Positions 21,400 through 33,649 of a stretch of DNA of 64,000 nucleotides are shown here, one piece after another; within the stretch, counting starts at the first letter, position 1, and each line of letters opens with the position of its first letter. The stretch covers positions 153,398,353 to 153,462,352 of the forward strand of contig OX457058.1 in assembly GCA_949752795.1 (NCBI GenBank). Direction: 5' to 3'. Below the pieces are notes generated by a model that was given only the letters and a program-made list of their open reading frames with translations, was not told the DNA's origin and ran no database searches. Both the position numbers and the translations under genes were made by a program. Origin of the DNA: Hyperoodon ampullatus. Taxonomy: Eukaryota > Chordata > Mammalia > Artiodactyla > Ziphiidae.

Positions 21400-21560
21400 A
21401 CCATTGCACCTCCATTATAGAGCTTATTACATTGTATTCTAATTATTTATGTGCCTGGCTCCCTCAGAAGATGTGAGCTTTTGGAAGGCAACAGTTGTGT
21501 TTCACCTTTGTCCCCCTTTGTTTATCACAGTGCCTGGCACAGAGCAGGCATGCCATTGAC
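21400..21560 (+). repeat. L2 LINE 3' end
   Basis: 'cattgtattctaattattta' and 'cacagtgcctggcacagagc' in the L2 order. Confidence 0.75.
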
Positions 21561-21834
21561 ACTGCGGAGGGTGAGGGGTTGAAGTACATAGTGTGTGATG
21601 AGGGGCTCTTAGAAGCTGAATAAGAGGGTTACAGGGTCAGGGGTGGCAGACTGTGGCACATTGGAGACACAGTTAAGGGGGTATAATGGAGGGAGATAGT
21701 GAAAGAAGATATACTAGACCCAACCCTGGATCTCAAGGAGCTTGAACTGCAATGGATTGCCAAGCCAGTGACTGGATCAGTGGAAGTATACTCTTGGCCT
21801 TTGGAGGATCCGTCCCAACACCAGATCATTAATT

Positions 21835-21950
21835 CATTTATTTAACAAGTATTTATTGAAGCTTACTGTGTGTCAAGCACCATTTTAGGGGGTTGGCATA
21901 TTTCAGTGAAGAAGAGCCAAATCCCCTGCCTTAATGGAACTTATATTTGT
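21835..21950 (-). repeat. L2 LINE 3' end, reverse orientation
   Basis: 'tatttattgaagcttactgt', 'gtgtcaagcaccattttagg' and 'ctgccttaatggaacttata'. Confidence 0.7.
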
Positions 21951-22326
21951 GTGATCACTGGCAGTCACAAAGGCTAATTACAAGACTACCCAGTTGTGAA
22001 GGAGGTTATAGCCACCTTAGTGGTGAGGTGAGTGAGTCTGAGATGGGCCGGGATGTCCTGATGGCCTTGAAGCCTCTGTGGCGCCCACACCAAATCAGCT
22101 ACCAAGCTGGGGTCAGTAGCCATGGTTCACCTACCCGTCCCCTTCCCCTCGGCTCAGGGGAGAGGCAGTACTGTGAGCACCTAACTCCAGAGTCGCAGAC
22201 TGTGATGAACCTGTCAGGGTTTCAGCCTTTCTAGAATACCTACTTATTTCTGCAGAGGCATGTACCTTTTTTGGCCCCATCTGGGCCTTAGTATTTTTTT
22301 CTGGGAGATGACGAAAAGTCATTCTG

Positions 22327-22685
22327 GGGACTTCCCTGGTGGCACAGTGGTTAAGAATCCACCTGCCAATGCAGGGGACACAGGTTCGAGCCCTCTGGGA
22401 AGATCCCACATGCCGTGGAGCAACTAAGCCCGTGCGCCACAACTACTGAGCCTGCACTCTAGAGCCCGCGTGCCACAACTACTGAGCCCACATGCCACAA
22501 CTCCTGAGCCCGCGAGCCTAGAGCCCATGCTCCGCAACAAGAGAAGCCACCGCAATAAGAAGCCCACGCACCGCAGCGAAGAGTAGCCCCCGCTCTCGCA
22601 ACTAGAGAAAGCCCGCGTGCAGCAGCGAAGACCCAATGCAGCCAAAAATAAATAAATTTATTTAAAAAAAAGAAGAAAGAAAAAA
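22327..22685 (+). mobile_element. CHR SINE (long form), forward
   Basis: Starts GGGACTTCCCTGGTGGCACA and continues through the tRNA-Glu-related head, the repeated 'cacaactactgagcc' units and 'cagccaaaaataaataaatt' to an A-rich tail. Flanked by a perfect 14-bp target-site duplication GAAAAGTCATTCTG (22313-22326 and 22686-22699). The central region carries several tandem copies of the 'gccacaactactgagccc' unit. Confidence 0.95.
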
Positions 22686-23129
22686 GAAAAGTCATTCTGT
22701 TCTTCACCCAGCTGGTGCCTCTGACAGCAAAATGCCAGTCAGAATTCCAGGATTCCTTCTCTCCCTGAATTGAGGTTTAAAGCAGCGTGGGCAGCCTCCC
22801 CTGGGGCCAGATGCACACTGTGCTGTGTGGGCCTTTTTGGCTGTTTCTTTCTAAGATTAGATTCTAAGACTTATGTGTGTGTGCCCATTTACATTCCAGT
22901 TCTGAATGTATTACTTGATATATTTATTTTTGTCCTTTCACTGACTATATTCTAGGATGAAGTTATTCATGAAAACGTAAATATGGTACCTGGGGGCTGT
23001 CAGACATACTGGAGTTACTTTAGAGTTATATAGGAATTCGTTCAAGCAAATGATGATTTTAAAGCGAGCTGGCGGGCTGGGGAGCCCCGTGGAGGAAGCA
23101 GAGCAGCTTCCAGGTGTGCTGGAATAGAG

Positions 23130-23350
23130 GGAACGCAGGCTTGGCATCTGAAAACCAGGGCTTGAGCGTGGGCTCTGCTAATTGCCTGGATCTTGAACAA
23201 CTCCACTAATCTCTCTAATCCTCCATTTCATTATCTGTCAAACAGTGGTGACAATACTACCAAGTTGATGTGAGGATTAAGTGAGATACATGTTTAAAAG
23301 CACTTTAGTAAACTGAAAGGCACTGTACAAATGTTCATTCATTCAGTAAG
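23130..23350 (+). repeat. MIR SINE
   Basis: 'cagggcttgagcgtgggctc' through 'gatgtgaggattaagtgaga' to 'actgtacaaatgttcattca'; forward MIR order. Confidence 0.75.
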
Positions 23351-23549
23351 CAGTGAACAAGAGAATATTTGAATGGAGCTTTGCTCTTGTTATTAAAGGG
23401 CCGCACAGAAGGAGGATGTGAGCCTGGGTCTCTTTTAGAAGCGATTTGGAAGTCTCTCCAAGGGTTGCTGCTCATTTCTCCACAGGCTGACTAGTAGTGA
23501 TCTGAAGCAGGTTTTGTGCTTCCAGATGCAGCGGGCATTCCTCCTGAAG

Positions 23550-23810
23550 GGTGGGTAAGAGCACAGGCCTTGCAGTTAGACAGCCCTGGGCTGAAATCCT
23601 GGCCCTGCCACATGTTAGCTCTATGGCTCAGCAAGTTACTTAACCTCTTCAAGCCTCAGTTTCCTCATTGATAAAACAGGGTTAGTATTACATACTTGAT
23701 AGGGTGGCCAGAAAGAAAAAGCAAGATAACAGGTATAAAGAAAGCCCTTAACCCAGTCGGACCCATAAGTGCTCAGTATATAATTGCTAACCATTATTGT
23801 CTCTCCAGAG
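23550..23810 (+). repeat. MIR SINE, near full length
   Basis: 'ggtaagagcacaggccttgc', 'caagttacttaacctcttca' and 'agcctcagtttcctcattga' are strong MIR matches, ending near 'gctaaccattattg'. Confidence 0.85.
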
Positions 23811-25199
23811 CTCGGGTGTTCTGTTATTGTGCCTTAACCCTCTCTACGGTTAAAAACTGGTGGCCTTCAGACTGAATTTCGCCTACAACCATGTCTTCTT
23901 CGACCTGTACAAAATTAAACATTTTTTAAAACTTGGTTGTTATCATTTCTAAATTAGGAAAATTTACGCGAAAATCCAGATTTGGGGCTCCTCTTTGAAA
24001 CCAGAAGTTCTGGCACAGCAGGAATTCTGGGCTGGCATCCCCACATGGCAGCAGTTGGCTGCAGCTGAGAATGGTGCTTGTGTACGCTTGGCCTGCCCTG
24101 TGCAGCTCACCGCCTGCCCTGTCCAGCTCACCATTTCTTACTTGAATACACCTGGTCAGATTTACTCACATCTGATCTACCTGGCTCCTGTTTCCATTCA
24201 AGTTAAAACTCCTGCTCTTAGGATGGATTGATTTTTCAGGTATCCTTATCGGTATTGAATTTGGCTTATATGCATCAGAAACTCAGCCCCAGGGCTTGGA
24301 GCAGGCAGGAGTGATTTTTCTCACAGCAAGAAGTCCAGTGGAGGGCAGGGCTGGTGCGGTCACTGGAGGAGGTCCTGCATTACCCTCACCCTGTCTAGAC
24401 ACCTGCTCTGCCATCTGGAACTTGTAACTTGTTCTCATGGTTGCTGACATGGTGGCTGGTTGTTCCCCAGGGATCCAATCTGTATTTTAGGTGAGGAGAG
24501 GGGGAAGAGTGGAAGAGTTCAGGGTTCATGTCAACGAAGTATGTCCCTTCTTATCAGGAAAATGATAGCCAGAGACCTCACCAAGTAGACTTCTAGTTAC
24601 ATGTCATCGGTCAGAACTGGGTCTTAAAACCACCTTAAATTTCAAGGGCGTTCTCAGCTGGGCACGTTGCCACACCCATCACATTGGGGTTTTGGGGTTA
24701 AGGAGAAGAGGAATGACTGTTGAGTAGGCAGTTTGCGACTGACATATCAATTTAAAAAAAATAGAATTTATACAGAGTTTGTTTTTTGTTTTTTTTTTTT
24801 TCTTGTAGGCTTGGGTATAAAAGGAAAGAATTATTTTTAGTAGCAAAAAAAATAAAAATAAAAAATCCACATTCCTCTCCCGTTTTCTAATTTGGGGTTG
24901 TGTAGAGTTCAGTGAAAATTTGTATGCCCTCAAGTTCCAAGACATCTGATGCAGTTGCCTGTGTCAAATCTTGCCTCGATCTTTTCCTTCTTCCTGATTT
25001 CTCTGTAACCCCTCGGGGCTTTCTGCCTGTAGGATACCTGTGGCTCAGCCCAGGTAATTAGACTCTTCCTCCCTCTCTGAAAGAAGAGGAAAGGTCTCTT
25101 TATTGCTTGGTCAATCTGTAAATTTTCAAATAATTTCAAAGAATTTACCTGCCTAATCATACTGATTAACCAGAAAGATGGACTCTTCCTGTAGTTTCA

Positions 25200-25312
25200 C
25201 TAGCTCAGAGTTGATTAGCTTCAGGCCTGCTTCTTTCAGGTTGTTGTGAAGGTCAAATTAGGTAATGCACATAAAGTTGCCAGCACACAGGCACCTCTCA
25301 AGAAATGGTAAC
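25200..25312 (+). repeat. MIR SINE, 3' part
   Basis: 'ggttgttgtgaaggtcaaat' and 'aggtaatgcacataaagttg' match the MIR 3' half. Confidence 0.6.
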
Positions 25313-25691
25313 TACTAAGAAAGTTTATGACTGCATCCCTCTGCTTTTTTGTGGGTTTTTTTTTTTTTTACCACCTGTTACAAATCAGGCTTGGATCCCT
25401 AGATGCATAGTTCAGTTAGCAGTTCAGGTTGGCATTACAGTTATGGAGACTTTAACTGGTGCCATGATGAGCGTCTTCACATCTGCAGTGAATAACTTTT
25501 TCTGGGCAGAGCAGCTCTGAGAATTAAACTGGATTTCTATGCCTGAGCTTTCACCTTCTGTCATTCAAATGATGCTTCTCCTACACAACCTCAAGAAAAG
25601 ACCTGGACGCTTTCTACCATTAAGTTACACTACCATACGCTGAAGTTGGGAAAAAGGAATCTCAGGGCAAAACCTCTCAGGACTGGCCTGT

Positions 25692-25819
25692 TTTTTGTTT
25701 TTTTTTGGGGGGGCTGCCCCACGTGGCTTGTGGGATTTTAGTTCCCCGACCAGGGATTGAACCCAGGCCCTCGGCAGTGAGAGAGCAGAGTCCTAACCAC
25801 TGGACAACCAGGGAATTCC
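25692..25819 (-). mobile_element. Short CHR-type (tRNA-Glu-derived) SINE, reverse
   Basis: The plus strand runs from a T-run through 'gggattttagttccccgacc' and 'agggattgaacccaggccct' to 'ccagggaattccc', the reverse of a short tRNA-headed SINE. The 9-bp CTGGCCTGT flanks it at 25683-25691 and 25820-25828. It lacks the long body of the other CHR copies. Confidence 0.85.
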
Positions 25820-25959
25820 CTGGCCTGTCTTTTGGATGAGCATTTCTCACTTGGGTCTAAAGCAGTCTGTAGCTTAACTTCCATTTTGCAGATTGTCCTT
25901 GTAATAATAATAATTATAACTGACACTGGAACAGTTCCTGCCTCTCTGTCAATTACACA

Positions 25960-26100
25960 CACTATCCTATTTAAGCCCCGTGGTAAATCTTAAAGTAGTT
26001 ATTGTACTTATTGTCTCATTTTAGCTATGACGACACTGAGACTTCAGGGAGTCGAGTGACTTGTCCACAGTCATTCAGCTAACGTCTGGCTGTACTCTCT
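25960..26100 (-). repeat. MIR SINE, reverse orientation
   Basis: 'cacactatcctatttaagcc', 'ctcattttagctatgacgac' and 'acttgtccacagtcattcag' in the reverse MIR order. Confidence 0.65.
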
Positions 26101-26679
26101 CAGACTCCAGACAGACTCTTAAACACCACCTAACTTCTCCCACCTGCTGGATAGTTAGATGCACAGACCTTCCAGTAGAGAAAGGCTTTTGGCGGGAGCT
26201 GAGAGTCTTTTGGGTTTTCCTCTTGGAATCCTTTTGGTGAGGGAGTAAGTTCTCACTTGATTATCCTTATTCGTCCACTTGTCTGGAAAAGTGTTTGAGA
26301 CACAGCTGTTCTCTTTCTCTTCCTCCTCCGCCCCCCATCCCTTTGGTGCTCCTCCTAGGACGCAGAACTGACACCCAGCCAGATTCTCTTGCAGGAATCT
26401 GAGAAATGCTGCTGGGCTCATGTTCCCAAATTAGGCCAGTTTCCTCATCCCCCAGCAGCTCTACTCAGCTGGAGCTTCCCTGGCACGTTGCATTACGTCT
26501 CTTGCCCTCCGCCTGTTCCTGACTGGTCTGCCAGCGGGCAGTTATTTTCAGCCCAGCTAGGGTTATCTGCTGACCCTTTTTGGTGACATTTTTCTTCTTT
26601 CTCACAAAAATAACTTTCCTAGATTAGTCACATTTTTCAGCCTTTTTCGTAGTCCCTCTCCAATGGGCTGATTGAATGA

Positions 26680-26990
26680 TGCTTCTGATAACGTCGTAGG
26701 AGAGGGATGCGGGGAATCCGACGTGGAACCCGTTGACGAGGAATGTGTTTTCCACACTTCATCTTTAGGTCACGCTCCGTATGCCTCACGTTTGAACTGC
26801 CCCTCGGGGTGGGCAGATGTGCATTCCCGACCCATCCCTGGGGCTGGCCACTATGTGGGCGGGAACGTCATCCCCGAGGTAGATCACGCGATTGGGAATA
26901 GCATCTCAAGATTCTCCTCCAGCGCTTACGCGGTCTCTTTCAGCACTCCAGTACAATGCCTCATGCCTCCTTCTACTATGTATTACGTGT
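26680..26990. promoter_or_regulatory. CpG-rich intronic islet (possible regulatory element)
   Basis: About 20 CG dinucleotides in ~300 bp, in an intron where CG is otherwise sparse. GC is only slightly above 50%, so the observed/expected CpG ratio is close to 0.9 by hand count. No repeat is recognised. One plus frame is open from 26672 to 26989 (106 codons) but starts at TTG and has no early ATG. I cannot assign a function. Confidence 0.45.
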
Positions 26991-27169
26991 AAAGCTGGCT
27001 TCCTACCAGAAATGTGGTGCTTGAAGATCACTTAAAATTCTCTCCCTCACCTGTGGGGAGGGTTAAGTCAGAACTACATGTAAGAGTTTATTTAACTCAA
27101 TGCTCCCTTAAGTTAGCCACTGTTATTATCTACACAACCTAAGAAGTAGAAACGATGATCATTTTGTCT

Positions 27170-27360
27170 TTAATCCCAACTCTGCCAGTTCCTCGGTGTG
27201 TACTCTAGGCAAGTTACTTAACCACTCTGAGCCTGTTCCTCATCTGCTGAATGGAATAATAGTAGTAGCTATCTCCTAGCGGTGCTGGAGGATTAAATAA
27301 GAGAATGTACAAAGCTCTTAGGACAGTGCCCACTGCATGCTAACTATTATTGTCATCATC
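27170..27360 (+). repeat. MIR SINE
   Basis: 'aactctgccagttcctcggt', 'ggcaagttacttaaccactc' and 'ggaggattaaataagagaat'. Confidence 0.85.
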
Positions 27361-27550
27361 TGTGTCACATGAGAATTAGAAGGTATTTTCAGTTTATCTT
27401 CAATTGCAGTTCTGTTCAAGATACAGAGATGTTCTTATTTCATCGAACTAACTGGTTCTTAGAGCAAAGAAACATTTGGATGAGAAATCCTTTTAGTGAG
27501 AATACTTTGTGCCGCTTAAGACCCGTTTTGTATGTCTTCTTGACCAGTTG

Positions 27551-27906
27551 GGTTTTTTGTTTGTTTGTTTGTTTTTATAAATTTACTTATTTATTTAAAT
27601 TTATTTTTGGCTGAGTTGGGTCTTCATTGCTGCACGCGTGCTTTCTCTGTTTGCAGCGAGCGGGGGCTACTCTTTGTTGCGGTGCGTGGGCCTCTCATTG
27701 CAGTGGCCTCTCCTGTTGCGGAGCACAGGCTTTAGGCGTGCGGGCTCAGTAGTTGTGGCACGCGGGCTCCAGAGCGCAGGCTCAGCAGTTGTGGCACACG
27801 GGCTTAGTTGCTCCGCGGCATGTGGGATCCTCCCAGACCAGGGCTCGAACCCGTGTCCCCTGCACTGGCAGGCGGATTCCCAGCCACTGCGCCACCAGGG
27901 AAGTCC
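27551..27906 (-). mobile_element. CHR SINE (long form), reverse
   Basis: Plus strand: TTTG-rich tail, 'aatttatttttggctgagtt', repeated 'agtagttgtggcacgcgggc' units, ending 'gcgccaccagggaagtcc'. A 12-bp duplication CTTGACCAGTTG flanks it (27539-27550 and 27907-27918). Confidence 0.95.
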
Positions 27907-28089
27907 CTTGACCAGTTGTTTGCTAATACCTTTTCATCTTCTTTTCAAAACCTAACCCTCTGTCTGGAGATTGGCAGTCTTTCCAAAGAGTGATCCTTAA
28001 TTGCTGACCTAAAATCATTTTGTTGTTCTGGGGCACATGGGTAGAAAAATGAGAAGGGTGGGAGTGACCTTGGTGACCTCAGTGACCTT

Positions 28090-28590
28090 GGAGTAGAAGG
28101 TAACATCCATTCATTTCTTCATTCATTTGCTTATGAATCTTGATTGAGAGCTTTCTGTGTGCCAGGCACTGTGCTTGAAGCGGGCAGTGCAGTGACAGAC
28201 CAGACCTGCTCCCTGTCCTCTCTGTACCTTCATCTGGGGGCTGCAGAGAATTAAGTGCCAGGTGGGGGTGAACACAGAAGGATATGGGAATGCCTTCATC
28301 TAGCCCTTTTACTTTTGGGGAAATCTGGAAAGGTTTTCTAGGAAAAAATCATGTTTGAGTTGAGACTTGAAGGATGACTAGAAGTTAGCCAAGGGAAGGG
28401 GCCAGGATGGGCCAAGGAGGGGAGAATATTCCAAGTAGAGGGATGAGCATGTACCAAGTTTTGGAGGCCAAGGAGAGAGCATGGCACGTAGGATTTGTTA
28501 GTGGAGCAGTTGACCATACAGGCGATGGAATAGTGGTCCTCAGTGACTTTTGCAAGCAGTGTGATGTTTTTCAAATATTCAAAAACCAGC
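28090..28590 (-). repeat. L2 LINE 3' end, reverse orientation
   Basis: 'ctttctgtgtgccaggcact', 'gttgagacttgaaggatgac' and 'gggagaatattccaagtaga' follow the L2 antisense order. Confidence 0.75.
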
Positions 28591-28925
28591 CCCCTTTCCT
28601 TTTTTTGACAAATGAACCTTGTGAGACCAACATTTCTTATATGACACTGAAATAATTGGTAATATTATGAAGTTTAGACTGTGACCTTTCAATATTTTTC
28701 TAGCCTTGTCTTTCATTGATGCATCTTCAATGCAACCATTACACTTCTCTCTCTATGCGTTTATGTTTTCTGGTCAGGAAGCCTCTGAGAAGTGCTTGAG
28801 TATAGTATTGATGGCTTGGAACTCTTCTGGCTCATCCTTTTTAAGGAGGGGCTTAGTAGATCAGTAGTTTGCAGTGTTCACACTTAATTTATGTCCTAAA
28901 AATTCCTAGGTTCCTCTAAGTATAG

Positions 28926-28928
<3 letters not shown>

Positions 28929-28966
<38 letters not shown>
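28929..28966. repeat. TG microsatellite
   Basis: An uninterrupted (GT)n run of about 18 units, the longest in the window. Confidence 0.95.
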
Positions 28967-29559
28967 TGGATCCTGGTAACTCTAGGAAAGAAATCATGGA
29001 AGTAATTTTGAATTACTCATGATCTGATAGGATTTAGAAAATGTCTTTTGATTTCACAAAATAAGAGATTGTCACCCAGATTCTAGTAATTACAAGTGTG
29101 TGCTAGATGCTTAATATAAATATGTGTAAATGGATCAATGATACAAGCCCAGTTAGTGCCTGTGATCTATTACTACTGCGTTGCCTCCAGAAAGATGAGA
29201 ATACCTGTTATAGTCTTCTCAGTGTTCCTAATTTGCATATACATGATTAACAGCCATAGGTCATACCTGACCCATTTGGTATGGGTCAGATATGGAATCG
29301 TAGTATTGGAATTTGGTTTGACTTCTTTTTGGAGTAAGTAGACTACTGGCTTATATTTAGAAATTTTTTTTTTTGGTATGTGGAAATTTTCATGGTAATG
29401 ATACTTTTGTTGCAATGAAAATTGACTTATATTCAGGCAAGGTTCCCAGAGCAAAGACTTCCCAGAATCTTTGGCTGTAAATAGTATTCCGTTAGGAAAA
29501 AATAGATTGAGAATTAGAGAAATGGTTTAAGCCACTATAAACTCTCCTGGACTGAGTCA

Positions 29560-30175
29560 GTTGCCTCATAACTGGTCTCTCCTTTTGTATTATTGCCCTC
29601 CTGCAGGTCAGCTCTAGTGGTCTTATAAAATACACACCATTCATTTCACACTCAAAACCCTTTAAAGGACACTGTTGCCCTTAAAACAAAAAATCCCCAA
29701 TGCTTACTTTGCCCCTTTGTGATTTGGGCCTTCCTATGTCTCCAGCCTCATTCACACCGGCTACCTTGTGGCAGTCACAGGGAGTCGTTACTTTGCTTGT
29801 ACAGTTCCCTATTCTAGTTCCTTAGAGTACTGTAATTCCACAGAATAGAATAGAATATTCCCTGGAATACTTACCCATGCTCTTTGCTGGGCTGACTCCA
29901 ACTTCTTCTTTGGGTTCAGCTTGAATATCCCTTCTTCTATTTAAATGAGAATATTACCTTCTCATTTAACTTAGCTCCCCGTATTGTACTCTGGTAGCGT
30001 TTTTTTGTTGGTGGTGGTGTTTTCCTTTTCTTTTTTACTTTTTTTCTGTCACCCCAACCGCGGTTTGTAACTGTATGTCTGTGTAATTATTTAGGTCCAT
30101 CTCCCTCACTAATTACACACTCCAGAAGCTCCTGTTCGCTCCCCTGAGCCTGGCACTTTGTAGGTCCTCAGTGAA
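29560..30175 (+). repeat. L2 LINE 3' region
   Basis: 'tttgtgatttgggccttcct', 'atgtctccagcctcattcac' and, at the end, 'tgtgtaattatttaggtcca' with 'cctggcactttgtaggtcct' in the L2 order. Confidence 0.7.
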
Positions 30176-31004
30176 TGAGAAGCAGGCGTGGAACATGCTG
30201 TGTTCAGCTCAGGGGCAGATTAGCTTGAGGGGCCTGTGGGACCACCATCTGGAGATGTCCGGGAGGCTTTGATGTGTGGGACTCATGCTTTGGACTGGGC
30301 TCTGAGCTGGAGCTAAGGGTTAGGGAGCCATTCGTATCGAGGTGGTAAATGAGAGCCCAGCTCTGGAAGGGAGAGTTTGTAGAGAGAGAAGAGGAGAGGC
30401 TCTCAGCCAGAATCCGAGGAACCCCCATGTTTAAGGGACACACAGCCAAGGAAGGAGGAGGAGGAGACGGAGGAGGAGTGGCCAGAGGGGAGAGGACATC
30501 ACCAGGCCCCTGTGCTGTCCAGAGCGCAGGTAAGAGACAGTGTCAGGGACTCAGGGGTCAGGAGGGTCCAGGAAGGTGAGACCTTCCCTCTGGAGCAGGG
30601 TCTGTCTGATTGAGCAACTAGGGGTCCTTGTACTCACAGGGGAGCAGTCAGAGAAGGGGCCACGTGCACCTGGCACAGGACCACACAGCAGGCAGGCTGT
30701 CAGTAAATATTTGCTGAAAGAATTCAATGGATAGGTTACCATGCTCGTGTACTCACCACCAAATGTAAAGGGCCTCCCTGTCTCCTTCCCAGATCTCTTT
30801 CTTCCTTTTCCTCTGTTATTGAGCCTTCCTCTGTTTCTCCTTTTTTCCCTCCTCTTTCTCTTTTTCCCGTATCTCTTCCTGTTTTTTATTCTTCACCAGC
30901 GATAACAGAGGACTCCATCCCCCATACTCCTTTTTGCCCATCCATTCCTATATATTTTTATGGATGTATTTAAAAGTAGAATTTTACTCCTTCATTTATT
31001 TATT

Positions 31005-33070
31005 CACTTATTTATCCTACATTTGATATAATATACACTTTCCAATGCAAAAATGAATAAGATAACTTCGTATTCTAGTTCTATCGACCCACACACTTAG
31101 ACCAAAACATTATAATATTTAAGTGCCATCAGAGAGTGGGAGCACAGAAGGAGCAACGAACCCTGCCTGGGACTTAGGGATGGCATCCCAAAGCAGGTGA
31201 CCCTTGAGGTGGGTTGCAGTGAACGAGGAGAGATTTGCCAATAAGAGGGAAGGGCAACGGGAAAAGCCTGTTCTAAGGCATGCGTCGTTAAGGGGCCTGG
31301 CATTTTCAGGGCACAGTGAACAGCTTAGTGTCTTAGGAATGAAGGCCTTGCATTCCAAGTGGAGGAGTTTGGATTTATTTTATATGTTGTAGGGATTCCA
31401 CAAAGTTTTTAAAGCAGGGAAAATGTTATTGACTTTGTTTTCTAGGAAAGTGAATCTGGCAGCTATGTGGAGGATAGGCTAGAGGGGGAGAGCTGGTTGG
31501 CAGGGAGACCAGTGGGAGGTGGTTGGAGCATCTCCTCCTGAGATGATGAGCCATGAACCAGGCAGTGTTCCCAAACTTCAGGCATTCCCAGACCGTTTTT
31601 ACAGTTTCGGGTATCCACATACCACTCGCATTAGTGTTAACAATTTTCTTTAAATCAGCTCCCTTTTTATACTTAAATGCATTTATTTTTGAAAAGAAAC
31701 TACAGTTTTTGATAGTTATGTTTTTCCCAATACACATTAAAATACACATATGGGTGTTTTTAAGAGGCACACCCATGTACCACCTCCAGTCACCTTGCTT
31801 ACACCAGTGGCGTGCGTACCTTACTTTGGGAAACGATAAATTAAAGCCTGGCAGAGAGGTGAAGAGGAGAGGGCAGTGCCCAGAGACATTTTTCAGGGAA
31901 GATGGTAAGAGGTGGTAGCAGATTGACTGTTGGAGGTAGGAGGGAAGGAATGTCTGGAGTTGACTCCATTTGTAGCCGAAAAGGCTGAATGGATAATGAT
32001 ATTTCTGAGACTGAAAATTTAAAGAGTCTCAGCAGTGCGGGGACCAAGAAGAGATGATTGTTTCAATTTTGGGCATGTTGAATGTGAGTTGCCTTCAGGA
32101 TTTTCAAAGAGATCTGTTGAGTAAACAGTTGAAAATTTGGTCTGCAGCTTAAGAGAGAAAGTTGGAAATGAGTGTTAACAGATGTGGGAGTTACCAGCAT
32201 ATATCATATAATCTGGGGTCTCTAAGAGGAACATACAGGAAGAACTTCTGATTCCTTTGTGTGGCACTTAGACCCTTCATTATTTCCAGGTGCAAATGTG
32301 TGAGGATTTTAAGCAGAGAAGAGAGACAGATTTGCATTTTAGAAAGAGCACGTTGGCAGTAATTGGTCAGGGATGGATCCAGGTTTCGTGGGTCCTGAAA
32401 CTTATACAATTTAGAGACCTTCTTTAAGAAAAAAAATTCAAAATTATGAATACAAAAGGATATGAAAGTAAATAGTTGTAATGAGAAAAGAAATCACAGC
32501 CAAGTTACTAGGCCTTGGACATTCAGGTTTCTTTCTTGGAGTTCTTGTTAGGCAGTGTACCAGAAATGCTTGCAAAGACATGCCTCCTGATTGAGAGCTA
32601 GCTTCTCCTCCCTATCTAGAACTCTGTAACTCCTGTCTAGAACTCTCTGTAACTCCTAAGGGCCCGTGCAGGCAGGGGTGGAGTATAGACTGGAGGAAGG
32701 TGAGACTGGAAGCAGGGAGCCCAGGTAGGACCCAGCTGAGAGAAGACAAAACATGAGCTTGTGAAGCCTTAATTTGCATGGTTGTGCAGTTTTCTCCAAC
32801 ACCCCTCAGCAGGCTAGGTATTGACACGGTGAAGGCATAGGATTGGCTTGATCCAGGTTCGGGGGAGCTCTAGGGGAAATGTAGGACATGAATACCATCA
32901 GGACCATGGAAGTGAGCTAGGTTGATAGGGAAGGAAGAGAAACCAAGAAGGAAGTTCTTAGATCAGGAGGGGAGGAAGGGACTAGGTATTTCAGATTGGA
33001 GCAGCTCCAGCGTATGAGTTTGAAAAAGTAGCAAGGTCATTGGCATTTAAAGGATCAGGGAACTATGAGG
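31005..33070 (-). repeat. Long L2 LINE fragment, reverse orientation (interrupted)
   Basis: Runs from 'agtgccatcagagagtggga' through 'aggagtttggatttatttta', 'agtgaatctggcagctatgt', 'attttgggcatgttgaatgt' and 'gagttaccagcatatatcat' in the L2 antisense order. It is interrupted at about 31561-31835 by another element. It is one of the longest L2 relics here. Confidence 0.65.
31561..31835. repeat. Possible hAT MITE inserted in L2
   Basis: The left end CAGTGTTCCCAAACTT and the right end (reverse read ATCGTTTCCCAAAGTA) form imperfect terminal inverted repeats of the hAT MER58/MER33 type. L2 sequence resumes on both sides. No clear 8-bp duplication is left. Confidence 0.5.
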
Positions 33071-33649
33071 CTAAGCATTAGATGAACTGTTCATGTGAAC
33101 GTTGACTTGACTTAGAACGATGGGACTAGTGTTGGAGCAGGAATGCCCACATTTTTGCTCAATGTGTGCTCAGGCAATTATTTGTGACAGGGATGAAGAA
33201 GGTAAGAGATGCGATGTAGCTGAACAATATGAGTTTCAAAAAAATGTTCCATAATAATTTGAAAGAATAATGGTCTAGAGGAACTTTGGGGAGCGAGACA
33301 GGAGGGTTACCTTGGGACCCTTGTTCGTGGGGTTTTAAAGAATGAGCAGACTCTACTTGAAAGAGCTGCAGGAGAAATGAAGTCCATGGGGGAAAGCCAG
33401 GATTTAAGAGAGGCAAGGAGATGGAGAGAGTGGGCTGTGAATAGAGAATGTCTAATCTGCTTGGGAACCATAGGATTGTGGGCAGAAAGCCTCATTTACA
33501 TCATTAGCTAGGCTAGATTTCTTCTCATTATGTGGCATGTCAGTAATTACTGAGAAGGAGCAGAATGATAGTAAAATATTCTCTTAATAATGATACTTTA
33601 CAGGAAAAGGGTTCTGACTAATGTTGAATGTGATTGGTGATAGACTGAA

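Noticed and set aside
22327..22400. tRNA-like sequence with A and B box words
   Set aside because: It is the tRNA-Glu-derived head of a CHR SINE, followed by SINE body and A tail, not a functional tRNA gene.
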